From Stratiformator vulcanicus (lineage in GTDB: Bacteria; Planctomycetota; Planctomycetia; Planctomycetales; Planctomycetaceae): DNA of 64,000 bases. The notes under the pieces are model-generated. The model did not search any database and had not been told where the DNA came from. It saw only the letters and a list, made by a program, of their open reading frames with translations. The stretch lies in NCBI RefSeq assembly GCF_007744515.1, contig NZ_CP036268.1, positions 374,824 through 438,823 of the forward strand, written 5' to 3'. A program made the position numbers and the translations under genes. Of the stretch, positions 37,697 through 45,955 are shown piece by piece (the first letter of the stretch is position 1; every line of letters starts with the position of its first letter).

Positions 37697-38242
37697 GTGA
37701 CATGTAAAGAGATCAGCGACCGCACCGGTCTTGATCCAAAGCTCGTGGCGCAGGCTGCGGCTTTTGTAAATGGACGTCCGAGCAACAAACCAAAGACTTC
37801 CGTCCGGATCGCTCTTGCCGGCAAATTATTCGTGGCAGGGCTGAATGAATTCCAGGTCGGCTGCATCCTGTCTCACGCCCACGATCAAATAACTTGGGGA
37901 TTTCCACCAAAACCCCGCGTCCAGCTCGAAGGCCGTCGCGAAGTCGAGCTTCCAGACCCGCTCTATCCGTGGGAACTGTGGCTGGTCGATCGCCGCTTCT
38001 TTCAGATACTCAATCGCGGACTGTGCAGCCATCGCAACAGCCGCCTGCTGACAAGTTGCTTCTACGACCTCACCACCGGTATGGCTGTCGGGGCCGAGGA
38101 AGTGACGTGGAACCACGACGGGGCCGCCGAGAGAATTCCCGATCGAATGTTCCCGTTCGATCTCGCGGTCGCGTACTCCGAGGCGTACTCGCTGAATCTG
38201 ACGGAACTGGAGGAGAAGCTGGCTCCTCGAACTCATCGGTAG
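37697..38242 (+). CDS. Hypothetical island protein, 181 residues
   Basis: GTG start at 37697 with GGGAGA upstream. The N-terminal third looks like a small helix-rich, possibly DNA-binding region (CKEISDRTGLDPKLVAQAAAFVNGRPSNKPKTSVRIA), then a compact domain with PWELWLVDRRFFQILN and CFYDLTTG. No signal peptide. It is followed by its own terminator. No known family recognised; the context is mobile-element cargo. Confidence 0.65.
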   Translation: MTCKEISDRTGLDPKLVAQAAAFVNGRPSNKPKTSVRIALAGKLFVAGLNEFQVGCILSHAHDQITWGFPPKPRVQLEGRREVELPDPLYPWELWLVDRRFFQILNRGLCSHRNSRLLTSCFYDLTTGMAVGAEEVTWNHDGAAERIPDRMFPFDLAVAYSEAYSLNLTELEEKLAPRTHR

Positions 38243-38261
38243 TGAGGTGTTTGTAAGAGTC

Positions 38262-38281
38262 GGGCCGCGGCAACGCGGCCC
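38262..38281 (+). terminator. Terminator after the 181-residue island gene
   Basis: GGGCCGCG (38262-38269), a GCAA loop and CGCGGCCC (38274-38281), followed by GGCTTTTCTGTTTTTT. It is twenty bases after the stop. Confidence 0.88.
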
Positions 38282-38402
38282 GGCTTTTCTGTTTTTTAGC
38301 TATTGGAGTCATTCGGAGGTGATCGGGCATCCTTTTCCGCCAGCCTTCACAGTTCCTATTCCATCCTATCTCTCGACCAACAACCGTTGATTTAATGGGC
38401 AA

Positions 38403-38663
38403 TTGGAAACGTTAATATCAAATTGTGAATACACGGCTCTATCACGGCTGCTCGGCGACCGCCGAAAGGCAGCCGGATTGACGCAAATCGATTTGGCCAA
38501 TGCGCTCAAGATCACGCAGTCCGAAGTCAGTACGTTCGAGCGCGGTGAGCGACGGCTCGATGTCGTACAACTCAGGGCATATTGCCATGTCATCGAAGAG
38601 CCGTTGAGCGAAATTGTCATCGAGTGGGAGAGGCGGATTGTTCGTCCACGGCAGTCGAAGTAA
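38403..38663 (+). CDS. XRE-family helix-turn-helix regulator
   Basis: An 86-residue protein starting at TTG 38403. The Cro/CI-type HTH is clear: LLGDRRKAAGLTQIDLANAL, then KITQSEVSTFERGERRLDV. A short C-terminal tail (ERRIVRPRQSK) follows. Such small single-domain regulators commonly control mobile-element genes. It stands alone between the island genes and the transposase remnant. The target operator is not evident. Confidence 0.8.
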   Translation: METLISNCEYTALSRLLGDRRKAAGLTQIDLANALKITQSEVSTFERGERRLDVVQLRAYCHVIEEPLSEIVIEWERRIVRPRQSK

Positions 38664-38870
38664 ACCGAGCATTCGCTATCCGAATTCTCGCGCTTCGATT
38701 GTTTCCGAATTCGAGATCGGCTGTTTCGTAAGTGCTCACTTTATTGTGGGCACGTCAGGTGAACGGAGCCCTCGCCCGGCGTAAGACTCACCTCGGCCAG
38801 CGACGCTTCGTACGGGCAGATGCCCTGCGCGCTAAGATCAACTAACAGCCACGCGACCACACGAGTGGGC
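38664..38870. other. Island spacer, no gene seen
   Basis: About 200 bases between the XRE regulator and a transposase remnant, with nothing recognisable. With the remnant and the sequence to 39491 it makes about 830 bases without an intact gene. Confidence 0.35.
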
Positions 38871-39090
38871 CTACGCCGCCTTCCGCTCGAACGACTTCAC
38901 GAGCCCGCCCACGTATAACCTTACCTCGATCTGTTCCAGCGAAATAGTCCTCACGTCGTCCGGCGGCTCTACGAGCGGGGGCAGGTGAACTCGCGAGTCA
39001 GGTAATCCAGGTGCTGTTTCCCGAACACAACGAAACGATTCAGGCATTCCAGCTTGATCGTTTCGATGAACCGCGTGCAGAACCCATTCA
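38871..39090 (-). pseudogene. Transposase (DDE integrase-core) C-terminal remnant
   Basis: On the minus strand one frame reads FIETIKLECLNRFVVFGKQHLDYLTREF, the glutamate-containing C-terminal block of rve-type DDE transposases (third catalytic Glu near KLEC). After a frameshift the last codons read IEVRLYVGGLVKSFERKAA and a stop at 38871-38873, matching the usual C-terminal tail of such proteins. The N-terminal part is absent or unrecognisable upstream. This is a decayed insertion-sequence copy. Terminal inverted repeats were not identified. Confidence 0.55.
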
Positions 39091-39491
39091 GTATGGCGAG
39101 GCTCTCGGCAAAGGATTCGAGCATCTGAGGATGCGATTCTCCTGCTGAGGATACTCGACGTACCTTGCCACTTCGCGGTCTGTAGCGGACGCTACGAGTG
39201 CCAGCAATGGGTGGAAAGGGGCCATCTAGGTAACATTCGAGCAGCGAATCTGGAAGGTATGTCACATTCGTTGAAACGGAGGGCCAACCTCAATCCGAGC
39301 GAGATGTCCCACCCTTCCAAGTTTCGTAAGGAGGGTCGAAGTTATCTACACAACGCTGGCCCGTATCCTTCTCCAACGCCGCCAGCACACCAGGTGTGAG
39401 AGAGCCTTTAGTGCCACTGCCATCAAGAGAAAGAATGCGAAACATTTACCGGGTTTTCTCCATTCATTCTTCCCGTCGCTTTCGGAGAGTA
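39091..39491. other. Spacer between the transposase remnant and operon A
   Basis: About 400 bases of lower-GC sequence with no gene seen. It marks the boundary between element genes and the TIR-rich cluster. The last operon A gene ends at 39492. Confidence 0.35.
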
Positions 39492-40241
39492 TTACTTGCT
39501 CTTCCAAGAATAGCGGTCCCGTTTTCCGTCGAATGTGTATTCACCGGTGAGTGCCGTTGGGGCATTACGATAGACTGTGAAGAATACATCTCCTTTGGAA
39601 TTGCGCGCAGTCCATCGGCCGGCTAAGTGACACCCCTTGTCATCTTCAAACACCGCGAGATCGGTAAATCGCCCGGCAAAGTCGGACGTTTCGAAAGTCA
39701 ACTTTCCGAACTCAACCCTTGCACCGTAATTTTTGCCGTTGCCCGCCTTGTAAACGGTTTCCCACTGTCGCTTAAGAACTCCGTTTGCAAAGCTTGAGTC
39801 GGTTTCTCCAGAGAACACTTCAACGCTTCGCTTTTCACTGTCCAGTGTTGCGCCGCTTGCTTGAAATATTACACGACCCTGAACATCTTTTGCCGCAATT
39901 GCGAGGCTCACGTCGAATTGGCCGATGTCTCGTGCGAGTGCCCTGAGTGGAATAGGACGCCCCACCTTGGCGTGAAATACTTGGATTGTTCCGTTCGAAT
40001 CTGACTTTGGCTTGAGATAAAAGGACACGTCATAAGGGTCCTGCCCAAGGATGGACACTCGTGTAACGCTCCCGTTTTCCGAAGGAGGAATGCTGATCTC
40101 GTCCATTTTTCTGGGCCGTCGGTTGCTCGGAAGAAATCTCATCACAATTGTATTGTCGCTCGAATTCGCGAGCCGAAGCTCTTCGGCATGGCTCATGCTG
40201 GAGATGAAGCTGATAACAGTAAGCAGTGTTGCAAATCGCAT
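39492..40241 (-). CDS. Secreted beta protein, last gene of operon A
   Basis: A 249-residue protein with a signal peptide (MRFATLLTVISFISSMSHA). The mature N-terminus ELRLANSSDNTIVMRFL and SIPPSENGSV form a short beta module that recurs in the secreted proteins at 50280 and 55615 and at the end of the TIR protein just upstream. The C-terminal half (FGKLTFETSDFAGRFTDLAV, CHLAGRWTARNSKGDVFF) looks like an antiparallel beta domain. It starts 17 bases after the TIR-transmembrane gene and so is co-translated with it. Probable periplasmic partner of that TIR protein; function otherwise unknown. Confidence 0.72.
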   Translation of the reverse strand: MRFATLLTVISFISSMSHAEELRLANSSDNTIVMRFLPSNRRPRKMDEISIPPSENGSVTRVSILGQDPYDVSFYLKPKSDSNGTIQVFHAKVGRPIPLRALARDIGQFDVSLAIAAKDVQGRVIFQASGATLDSEKRSVEVFSGETDSSFANGVLKRQWETVYKAGNGKNYGARVEFGKLTFETSDFAGRFTDLAVFEDDKGCHLAGRWTARNSKGDVFFTVYRNAPTALTGEYTFDGKRDRYSWKSK

Positions 40242-40258
40242 TGTGTCTCTCTTTGGGT

Positions 40259-41557
40259 TTAGGGTTTCGAGAACTCTGGAGGCATTATTTTGTAGAACTT
40301 AAGCGAAAGTCCATGTTCTGTAAGTTCAGTGATGGTTGCCACCACGAAGGGTTCCTTGTAAAGCGCTGTGCTGTAAAGTTTGCGTGCTTCGGTGCCGTTG
40401 GCGGAAGCAAAAAAAACAAAATAGCCCGGGTCTAATCGGAATAGCTTGAAGCGTGCATGTTTGCCGGGTTCTATAGAACTCTTAGTTTCAGATTGTTTGA
40501 TTTGTGTCCATCTGGCTGCAAACGGATTCTGTAATTGCGGGTTGTTCGATGGCGGCAGCCAGAACAAAAGTACGTCCAGATGTTGCTGAGTCATATTTTG
40601 AACGATCAGCTCGACATCCTTTGCTGGCACGTCATTATCGGAGATATCATCTGCAATCTGTTCGTCAGTAGGCCAACCAAGGACGCTTCCGACATTGGGC
40701 TTAATCGCCTCGAAGTAGTCAATGTCGTCCAGACAATCATCAGAGTTAGTTGCGCGATCTAGCGCGATCTTGATCAGAAAACCGTCATCTGATTCGGCAA
40801 CGTTAGTCTTGCTAGAGTCGACCGTGGACTTGAATCCGCGGCATTCAACAGAAGTAATTGAAATATCCTGCGGCTTCGTGTCGACAAGTAGGTGCTGCAC
40901 AGCCGGGGGGCTCTCGGCTCTGTCGTCTACTCGTAAAGCGAATGGTCGAAGTACGCGCTCGCCCGTCGATGAATCAAACGCTTGGACGATAGTGTCTGGT
41001 ATCTGTGGTCCTAGCCCGAGAAAAAATGCAGCAACCATTAATGCGAGAAACACGCTCGCCGCAGCAACAAATTTAGGCCACAACTTTTTCGGTGGAACGT
41101 GCTCGGCGATGAGTTGGCAAAGGCTCTCCATGTCGTCCGTGAAATCGGGGTCAGGACGAATTTTGACCGCGTTCCGATCAACCAATTCAGCGAGGGCCTC
41201 CGGCAATTCCTCTTTCTTCGGTATCTGCTGATGATTGACGAGCACAGGAATGACAATGCAACCTGGTTGCGAAAGGGCCGCTTCAATTTCGAAATGAACA
41301 TAGTCTTCAGGATTGTCAAGACGCCGAAGCCCTTGGTCGTCGACCGCATCAACCCAGTGACTGCCAATGACCGCGAGAAAAACTTTCGTAGCGTTCAACT
41401 GATCGCCTATTACTTCTCGAAAACGCTGTCCACCTCTGATATCAAATACGTCATTAAAAACGGCCTTTTTTCCGAACCGTTGGACTAGATCATTAACGAT
41501 CCGCCCTGTCTCGCTCGCCGCGTCTTTCCGTCGGTATGAAACAAATATTTTAGACAT
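40259..41557 (-). CDS. TIR-transmembrane protein with periplasmic domain
   Basis: A 432-residue protein. Residues 1-150 form a TIR domain (SKIFVSYRRKDAASETG, then VFLAVIGSHWVD and VHFEIEAAL with Glu90 at the catalytic position for NAD cleavage). One membrane segment spans about residues 161-183 (FVAAASVFLALMVAAFFLG). The remaining 250 residues should be periplasmic and include the beta module LIVQNMTQQHLDVLLFW with SIEPGK, shared with the secreted neighbours. The layout suggests a receptor that senses an envelope signal and activates a cytoplasmic TIR. It is the sixth gene of operon A. NADase activity is inferred. Confidence 0.85.
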   Translation of the reverse strand: MSKIFVSYRRKDAASETGRIVNDLVQRFGKKAVFNDVFDIRGGQRFREVIGDQLNATKVFLAVIGSHWVDAVDDQGLRRLDNPEDYVHFEIEAALSQPGCIVIPVLVNHQQIPKKEELPEALAELVDRNAVKIRPDPDFTDDMESLCQLIAEHVPPKKLWPKFVAAASVFLALMVAAFFLGLGPQIPDTIVQAFDSSTGERVLRPFALRVDDRAESPPAVQHLLVDTKPQDISITSVECRGFKSTVDSSKTNVAESDDGFLIKIALDRATNSDDCLDDIDYFEAIKPNVGSVLGWPTDEQIADDISDNDVPAKDVELIVQNMTQQHLDVLLFWLPPSNNPQLQNPFAARWTQIKQSETKSSIEPGKHARFKLFRLDPGYFVFFASANGTEARKLYSTALYKEPFVVATITELTEHGLSLKFYKIMPPEFSKP

Positions 41558-41588
41558 CAGTCACTCGATATGCGAGAATATGCGTCGC

Positions 41589-42242
41589 CTAAAACTCCGC
41601 TGGCTCACCGAGGTAGCCGTGGTCGACTTGCGAGCGAATCCAGTGGACAAATAACCCTGCCAGCACGTGAGGAAAGTTGCACTTGTGCCCGGGACCGGAA
41701 AGGCAAACATCAAGGCCGTTGTAATTGCGGAATTGATTTGGAATCTTAGGACCGGATTTTCCCCAGTAATAGAACTCTTCACCGATCAACACAGCGTCCG
41801 ACTGCGTGTCACGCTCAACGTTGGCGGGATTCGAGCTTCCATCCGCGTAGCTGTGGTGCGAGTCTTCTTGAAGCCAGTCACCAGTTTGGGGATGTCGATG
41901 ATAAATGTTGTCGCCATACGCCTGCTTCAGACTGCCGCGTAGGTTGGGTCGCTTGCGTTTGAAGCGAGTGTCAGACCAGTATTGATCGAAGGTAAGAACC
42001 TCGGTGACCCGCATTGCGAACACGATGTGACCATCGAGGCGGAAGCCCTTCGAGCCCGTGCCGACAATCCAGTCACCGGGTCGTGCCGTCGCTCGGATCT
42101 TTGGCTTACAAGTTGCTAAAGTGCAAATCCCGTAGAAGGGATTTGGAGCGAATCCAAAGTCGCGGGCAACGATGTAGGAGTACAGTCTCACGTCCCGATC
42201 CTTCACTGGCACTTGATGCGCTTGATATCGCGTTTCGGCCAT
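41589..42242 (-). CDS. Nmad2-like (nucleotide modification associated domain 2) protein
   Basis: A 217-residue protein from ATG 42242, inside the 3' end of the upstream TIR gene (40-base overlap). The sequence RLYSYIVARDFGFAPNPFYG, CTLATCKPKIRATARPGDW, RVTEVLTFDQYW, NLRGSLKQAYGDNIYHRHP and LQEDSHHS follow the conserved pattern I know for the Nmad2 domain, predicted to act in systems that modify DNA bases or nucleotides. The precise reaction is not known for the family. A longer start at 42314 is less likely. Association with MazG, a deaminase-fold protein and an HMUDK_hel-like protein supports a nucleotide theme. Confidence 0.72.
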   Translation of the reverse strand: MAETRYQAHQVPVKDRDVRLYSYIVARDFGFAPNPFYGICTLATCKPKIRATARPGDWIVGTGSKGFRLDGHIVFAMRVTEVLTFDQYWSDTRFKRKRPNLRGSLKQAYGDNIYHRHPQTGDWLQEDSHHSYADGSSNPANVERDTQSDAVLIGEEFYYWGKSGPKIPNQFRNYNGLDVCLSGPGHKCNFPHVLAGLFVHWIRSQVDHGYLGEPAEF

Positions 42243-42730
42243 GCCGTACCGTCCGACTTTTGCGAGTTGTCGAGTTTGCCGTCGATCGCGTCCATGATTC
42301 GGTCCGACTGCCAACCGACCAAGGCGTCACGGTACTTATGCAGATTTTTTGGCAGATCTGCCTCAGTGCCACCTTGTTCGTAGACGCCGATGATCCTCTT
42401 TCCCTGCTTGTGTGCCTGCTCGATCTCCCAGTCAACCCACGGACGAGAATGTGTCTCCTTGCCGACTAAGACTACAACGGCCCCCGCCCAAGAGATCTTT
42501 GCGCGAAGCCAGCGTCGAATGGTCTCGTCCTTGACCATACCCTTCTTCATGCGTTCTTGATTCTCAGGCCGCAATGCACGTATTGAGCTGTTGCGAGCAT
42601 CGCAGCCGCCACGCTTGAGGAGATCGGTCATCTTATCGACGCCAGCGTCATCCTTGTGGTGATGGCTGACAAAGATGTGCCGTCGTTTGCTTTCGTTCTT
42701 TGCGTTGCTCACGTTACAACCTTTGTTCAT
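42203..42730 (-). CDS. ThsB-like TIR protein (MTH538/DUF1863 type)
   Basis: A 175-residue protein. HIFVSHHHKDD opens the domain, then IRRWLRAKISWAGAVVVLVG and ETHSRPWVDWEIEQAHKQG, the WVDWE motif with Glu102 at the catalytic position, and RIIGVYEQGG. This is the ThsB-type TIR found in Thoeris systems, which makes a cyclic ADP-ribose-type signal on infection. No ThsA (SIR2- or transmembrane-SLOG) gene follows, so its receptor here is unknown. ATGA overlap with the MazG gene; a GTG at 42712 after AAAGG is an alternative start. The 3' end overlaps the Nmad2 start. Confidence 0.85.
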   Translation of the reverse strand: MNKGCNVSNAKNESKRRHIFVSHHHKDDAGVDKMTDLLKRGGCDARNSSIRALRPENQERMKKGMVKDETIRRWLRAKISWAGAVVVLVGKETHSRPWVDWEIEQAHKQGKRIIGVYEQGGTEADLPKNLHKYRDALVGWQSDRIMDAIDGKLDNSQKSDGTAWPKRDIKRIKCQ

Positions 42731-43650
42731 GTTCTGATGTCGGCTTCACCACCCGGTGGACCGAGGAATGCAATTCTCCGCTCGGGCAAGTCGACCTCCA
42801 CCGTGCCGCCGCGATGTTCGCGGACCTGACGCCACACTTTGTATCCGGCAAGAATTGCCTGTTCCCACTCGGCCAGCGAACGGGATTTGACTTCACGGTC
42901 GGCGACTAGCGACTGGATCGTCTTGAGCAGGTGATAGTCGAGGCTACCCACGCCTTCCAAGTATTTGTGTTCGCGGGCGTAGGTGTAGGCGAGTTGCGAA
43001 ATCAACTCCTCGATGATCCTGGCACGGGCTCCATCTTCAACTTCGTCGATCTGTTCGTCAGCTTTACGTTTGACCTTCAGTAGTTTCCGGGCAATGGGAG
43101 ACCAGCCTAACATCGCCGCATAGGAAAAGTGAAAGACATCGTGGAAGCGATAGCCGTCGTCCTCGTAGGCGTTATCCGTTAATTCGTCACCGATCTGCCG
43201 ATCGTCTCGGCTAATGATGACCCGCACCGAGTCGCCTTCGCATTGTTCTTTGAACTGGATTGTGAACTGGCGGGGGATTTGCTGGTCCGGCGGAAAGTCA
43301 TCGTCGAAAAGACGACTTCGATCCGAGTCGAAGAGCGTTCCATGATCGTCGAGCGCGTACTCGGGCCATCGTCCACGGGTTTTTTCCAGATTGCCTTTCG
43401 CAACCTGTTCTAAATCGAGATCGAACTTGCTGGCCACGTTAGCGATGTACCACAACAGATCGCCGAGTTCCTCGGCCACTTGTTCGTCAAAGCGTTCGTG
43501 AGCGCTGCCATCGCGCAGGAGTTTCTTGTACTCGGACAACAAAGTCCCGACTTCACCGGCCAGACCGAGCAATGGAACGAGCTTTCCCTTTTCGTCGTCG
43601 GGAGTTTGGTCCGTTCTTAAAGATTCGTTTTGGTACGTCCGGAAGTCCAT
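42727..43650 (-). CDS. MazG-like NTP pyrophosphohydrolase with C-terminal extension
   Basis: A 307-residue protein from ATG 43650 (a TTG at 43662 is possible). The all-alpha pyrophosphohydrolase signature is in the first 100 residues: GLAGEVGTLLSEYKKLL and EQVAEELGDLLWYIANVAS, giving the metal-binding E-x2-E and E-x2-D pattern. The family cleaves NTPs or dNTPs to the monophosphate. Residues about 130-300 form an extra helical domain (FHDVFHFSYAAMLGWSPIARK) seen in MazG-like proteins of this length. It lies between the deaminase-fold and TIR genes in operon A. Likely role: removal of modified or signalling nucleotides. Confidence 0.83.
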   Translation of the reverse strand: MDFRTYQNESLRTDQTPDDEKGKLVPLLGLAGEVGTLLSEYKKLLRDGSAHERFDEQVAEELGDLLWYIANVASKFDLDLEQVAKGNLEKTRGRWPEYALDDHGTLFDSDRSRLFDDDFPPDQQIPRQFTIQFKEQCEGDSVRVIISRDDRQIGDELTDNAYEDDGYRFHDVFHFSYAAMLGWSPIARKLLKVKRKADEQIDEVEDGARARIIEELISQLAYTYAREHKYLEGVGSLDYHLLKTIQSLVADREVKSRSLAEWEQAILAGYKVWRQVREHRGGTVEVDLPERRIAFLGPPGGEADIRT

Positions 43651-43658
43651 CTTTAGGC

Positions 43659-44573
43659 TCAATCAGTCGTTGAAGATGAATTGACACTGTTCTGCCGATT
43701 TGGAGCAACATCGACATTATCGACTGCATCGCCCTCATTGTTGGGCTGGTCCGGGCGCCTATCCAGGACGTTGTCCTGTTCCTCGGTCTGCGATTCAGAT
43801 GTTGCTCTACTATTCTCTTCAAGCTCTAAGAGTTCTTTTCTCATTTCTTTGATGACGTCGATTCGAAGTTGTTCAATGTCGGACGACGATGGAGCAGCAA
43901 AGTAACTCATGAAAAAGAGCCGCAATAGTATCGCCACAACAAGTGATAGAAAGACGGTCAACACCAACTTGATATTCATTCCTAGATGCTTCAGATTCTC
44001 GGTCTTGGAATCCACTTCGCGCCTCAAAACTTCGATTTGTGATCTCAGTTCAGCGGGCGATGCTATTTCACCGTGCATGACATTTTGGTCGTCGGATGAA
44101 ATCTTGTCTTGGTCTGGACCAGCAGAAGGGTAACCGTCTGTCGTATTATCATCGAGATTTGCGTACCAAATCAGAAATACTCGGTCTCCCTGCGTGATTG
44201 TGATGTCACTACTGCCCGCATTGTAGACGGAGAATTTAAGGCGACCTTCAAAACCTGGATCCACGTGAAAACCAGAAACATTGATCAATCCACGGCGTTT
44301 GACGCCAAACCGCATCGAAATGAATGCGATCGCATTCATCGGAACGTTGATGCGTTCTTCTGTGAGCAACAGAGCAAACTGTCCCGGTGGAATCACTAAT
44401 GACTTCCCAGCAGCCAGTTCGATCTTTACTTTGTTCTCAGTCGACGTGATGAACGCTTCGGAGCCCTGGCATAGCTCGTAGGCGGATCGCGTGACATGCT
44501 CCTCGCGATAAGGGGCAATCAGTTGCTCCGCGGGGATGCGTTCTCGCATCGTTTCGGTACGCCAGAAAGTCAT
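43659..44573 (-). CDS. Membrane-anchored dCTP deaminase/dUTPase-fold protein
   Basis: A 304-residue protein. Residues about 12-150 show the trimeric dUTPase/Dcd fold: SAYELCQGS, VIPPGQFALLLTEERINVPM, SMRFGVKRRGL, HVDPGFEGRL and YNAGSSDITITQGDRV. The Glu that activates water in E. coli Dcd aligns with Ser115 (KFSVYNAG) and the Ser of the RSS motif is Gly90, so classic deamination is doubtful. Residues about 204-227 form a membrane helix, followed by an acidic disordered tail. The anchor is unusual for this fold. It may be a nucleotide sensor at the membrane. It starts five bases after the HMUDK_hel gene. Confidence 0.78.
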   Translation of the reverse strand: MTFWRTETMRERIPAEQLIAPYREEHVTRSAYELCQGSEAFITSTENKVKIELAAGKSLVIPPGQFALLLTEERINVPMNAIAFISMRFGVKRRGLINVSGFHVDPGFEGRLKFSVYNAGSSDITITQGDRVFLIWYANLDDNTTDGYPSAGPDQDKISSDDQNVMHGEIASPAELRSQIEVLRREVDSKTENLKHLGMNIKLVLTVFLSLVVAILLRLFFMSYFAAPSSSDIEQLRIDVIKEMRKELLELEENSRATSESQTEEQDNVLDRRPDQPNNEGDAVDNVDVAPNRQNSVNSSSTTD

Positions 44574-44578
44574 TTCAG

Positions 44579-45640
44579 CTAACCTTTCTGTTCATGGAAC
44601 TCGATTGCGATGCAGTCGTTGATACCCCACTTAGGCGGATACCACAGAGAGAGCGAATCAAGATTAGGTTTGTACTTCTGCTTTATTCGCGTCCGATTGG
44701 CGACACCTCTCACGTTTGGATGCCGAACGCGGGCATATTTGCTGATCTCGCAAAACAAATTTTGGCAGTCAATTAGTTGCAGCGGCCGTCCCCAGAGGCT
44801 TTGAAATTCTAGGCCAAGCCGGTCAAATTCCTCGGTTTGTCGCTGGGTGACCAGTTTGATGATCTCCGTTTCGGTGAGACCGCCGAGCGAAGTGAAACAC
44901 TTGCTGATGCCATCGATCGCACCTGGACCAGGAACGACAAATTCCATTTCCGTGAAGTCGCAAATCCCGCTGTAGTTCAAATCCGTTATGTACTGGTACG
45001 CCAGAAAATCGCCGATCATCGGGTACGATACGAGGATCCGGAAGGCATCTTGCATAGATGCGGCCGTGGCGATGCGGCCAGGAACGCCATCCTCCATCAT
45101 CCGCTCCAGTAGCCGCAGATGGCTGCGATGTTTTTTTGTGCTACCGTTTTTCCGACTTCCGGAAGGCATGATGTAGGCCGCGGAGTAAATCGTTTTTTTA
45201 ATCTTCATAGCGTGGGTCAAAACCCGGTCATACTCTTTAAAACAGTAAAACTTATAACTCAAGTGACCGAGTTCATGCGTCAGCAATTTCCACGTTTCGA
45301 TTTTGTTGAACAACTTGAAGAGGATCGTGCGAAAGAAGATTTCTTCCGTTGTTTGAGGACCATGATAGATCACGTTGCGAATCAAGTACTGGCTCACGCG
45401 ATCGGAAGCGCGGTACGCGTTGGTGAACTTGTAGGTTTGCAGAATCTCATCATCCGACCACGGGTACGAGTTGCCCAAGTATCGCCGAAAGAAGATGGCC
45501 TGACGCTCGGCAGCGAATTGCCAATAGGTATCGAAGACTTCCGTCGGCTTTGCGGGCGCAATCGCGGTAGAAGCAATTGCGGCAGGGGGCTTCGCCCGTT
45601 CGATTGGCCAGAATGTCTGCTGAAGTTGGTTTAATCCCAT
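44579..45640 (-). CDS. HMUDK_hel / aGPT-pyrophosphorylase-like protein, first gene of operon A
   Basis: A 353-residue protein from ATG 45640 (AAGGA upstream). Residues about 36-95 (FDTYWQFAAERQAIFFRRYL, YPWSDDEILQTYKFTNAYRA, SDRVSQYLIRNVIY) match the helical domain I know from 5-hydroxymethyl-dU DNA kinases and alpha-glutamyl/putrescinyl-thymine pyrophosphorylases of phages, enzymes of thymine hypermodification. EEIFFRTILFKLFNKIETWKLL continues it. No P-loop kinase is visible, so this may be the pyrophosphorylase-like or a DNA-recognition version. As first gene it sets the theme of operon A: handling of modified bases. Confidence 0.68.
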   Translation of the reverse strand: MGLNQLQQTFWPIERAKPPAAIASTAIAPAKPTEVFDTYWQFAAERQAIFFRRYLGNSYPWSDDEILQTYKFTNAYRASDRVSQYLIRNVIYHGPQTTEEIFFRTILFKLFNKIETWKLLTHELGHLSYKFYCFKEYDRVLTHAMKIKKTIYSAAYIMPSGSRKNGSTKKHRSHLRLLERMMEDGVPGRIATAASMQDAFRILVSYPMIGDFLAYQYITDLNYSGICDFTEMEFVVPGPGAIDGISKCFTSLGGLTETEIIKLVTQRQTEEFDRLGLEFQSLWGRPLQLIDCQNLFCEISKYARVRHPNVRGVANRTRIKQKYKPNLDSLSLWYPPKWGINDCIAIEFHEQKG

Positions 45641-45955
45641 GCCGCTTAGTCCTTCATGGTTCGCTGGGGATCTGCTCCCTATAGGTAGCGTGGGCACCGA
45701 TCATGGCAATTTGGGGACGATTCATTCAAGCTGGTGGCCGGGGGGCATCCTTCAAGGTGGATGCCAGATGCATCGGCGGCACGAGTTGATTATGGCCGCT
45801 GTGGGAGGTGTCCTGCCCCAGATTCCTGATACATGCGGAGTGCGAGCGACCTGCTCCGTTCGATTAGTTTTCTCAGTGACAGCGTGCCCAATTGGCCGGA
45901 GCCGGACTGATTTCGAATGTCTCGTTCTTCTCGGCAAGATGTTTCGTAGATCCGA
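45641..45955. other. Promoter region of operon A, 315 bases
   Basis: Lies between the stop of the TIR-SLOG-CHAT gene (45956) and the start of operon A (45640), both on the minus strand. A plus-strand open frame across it has no support. No obvious terminator hairpin was found, so read-through from operon B into operon A cannot be excluded. Confidence 0.4.

Noticed and set aside
39211..39399. Small plus-strand gene of 62 codons
   Set aside because: No family likeness or ribosome-binding site, and it lies in a decayed transposon context.
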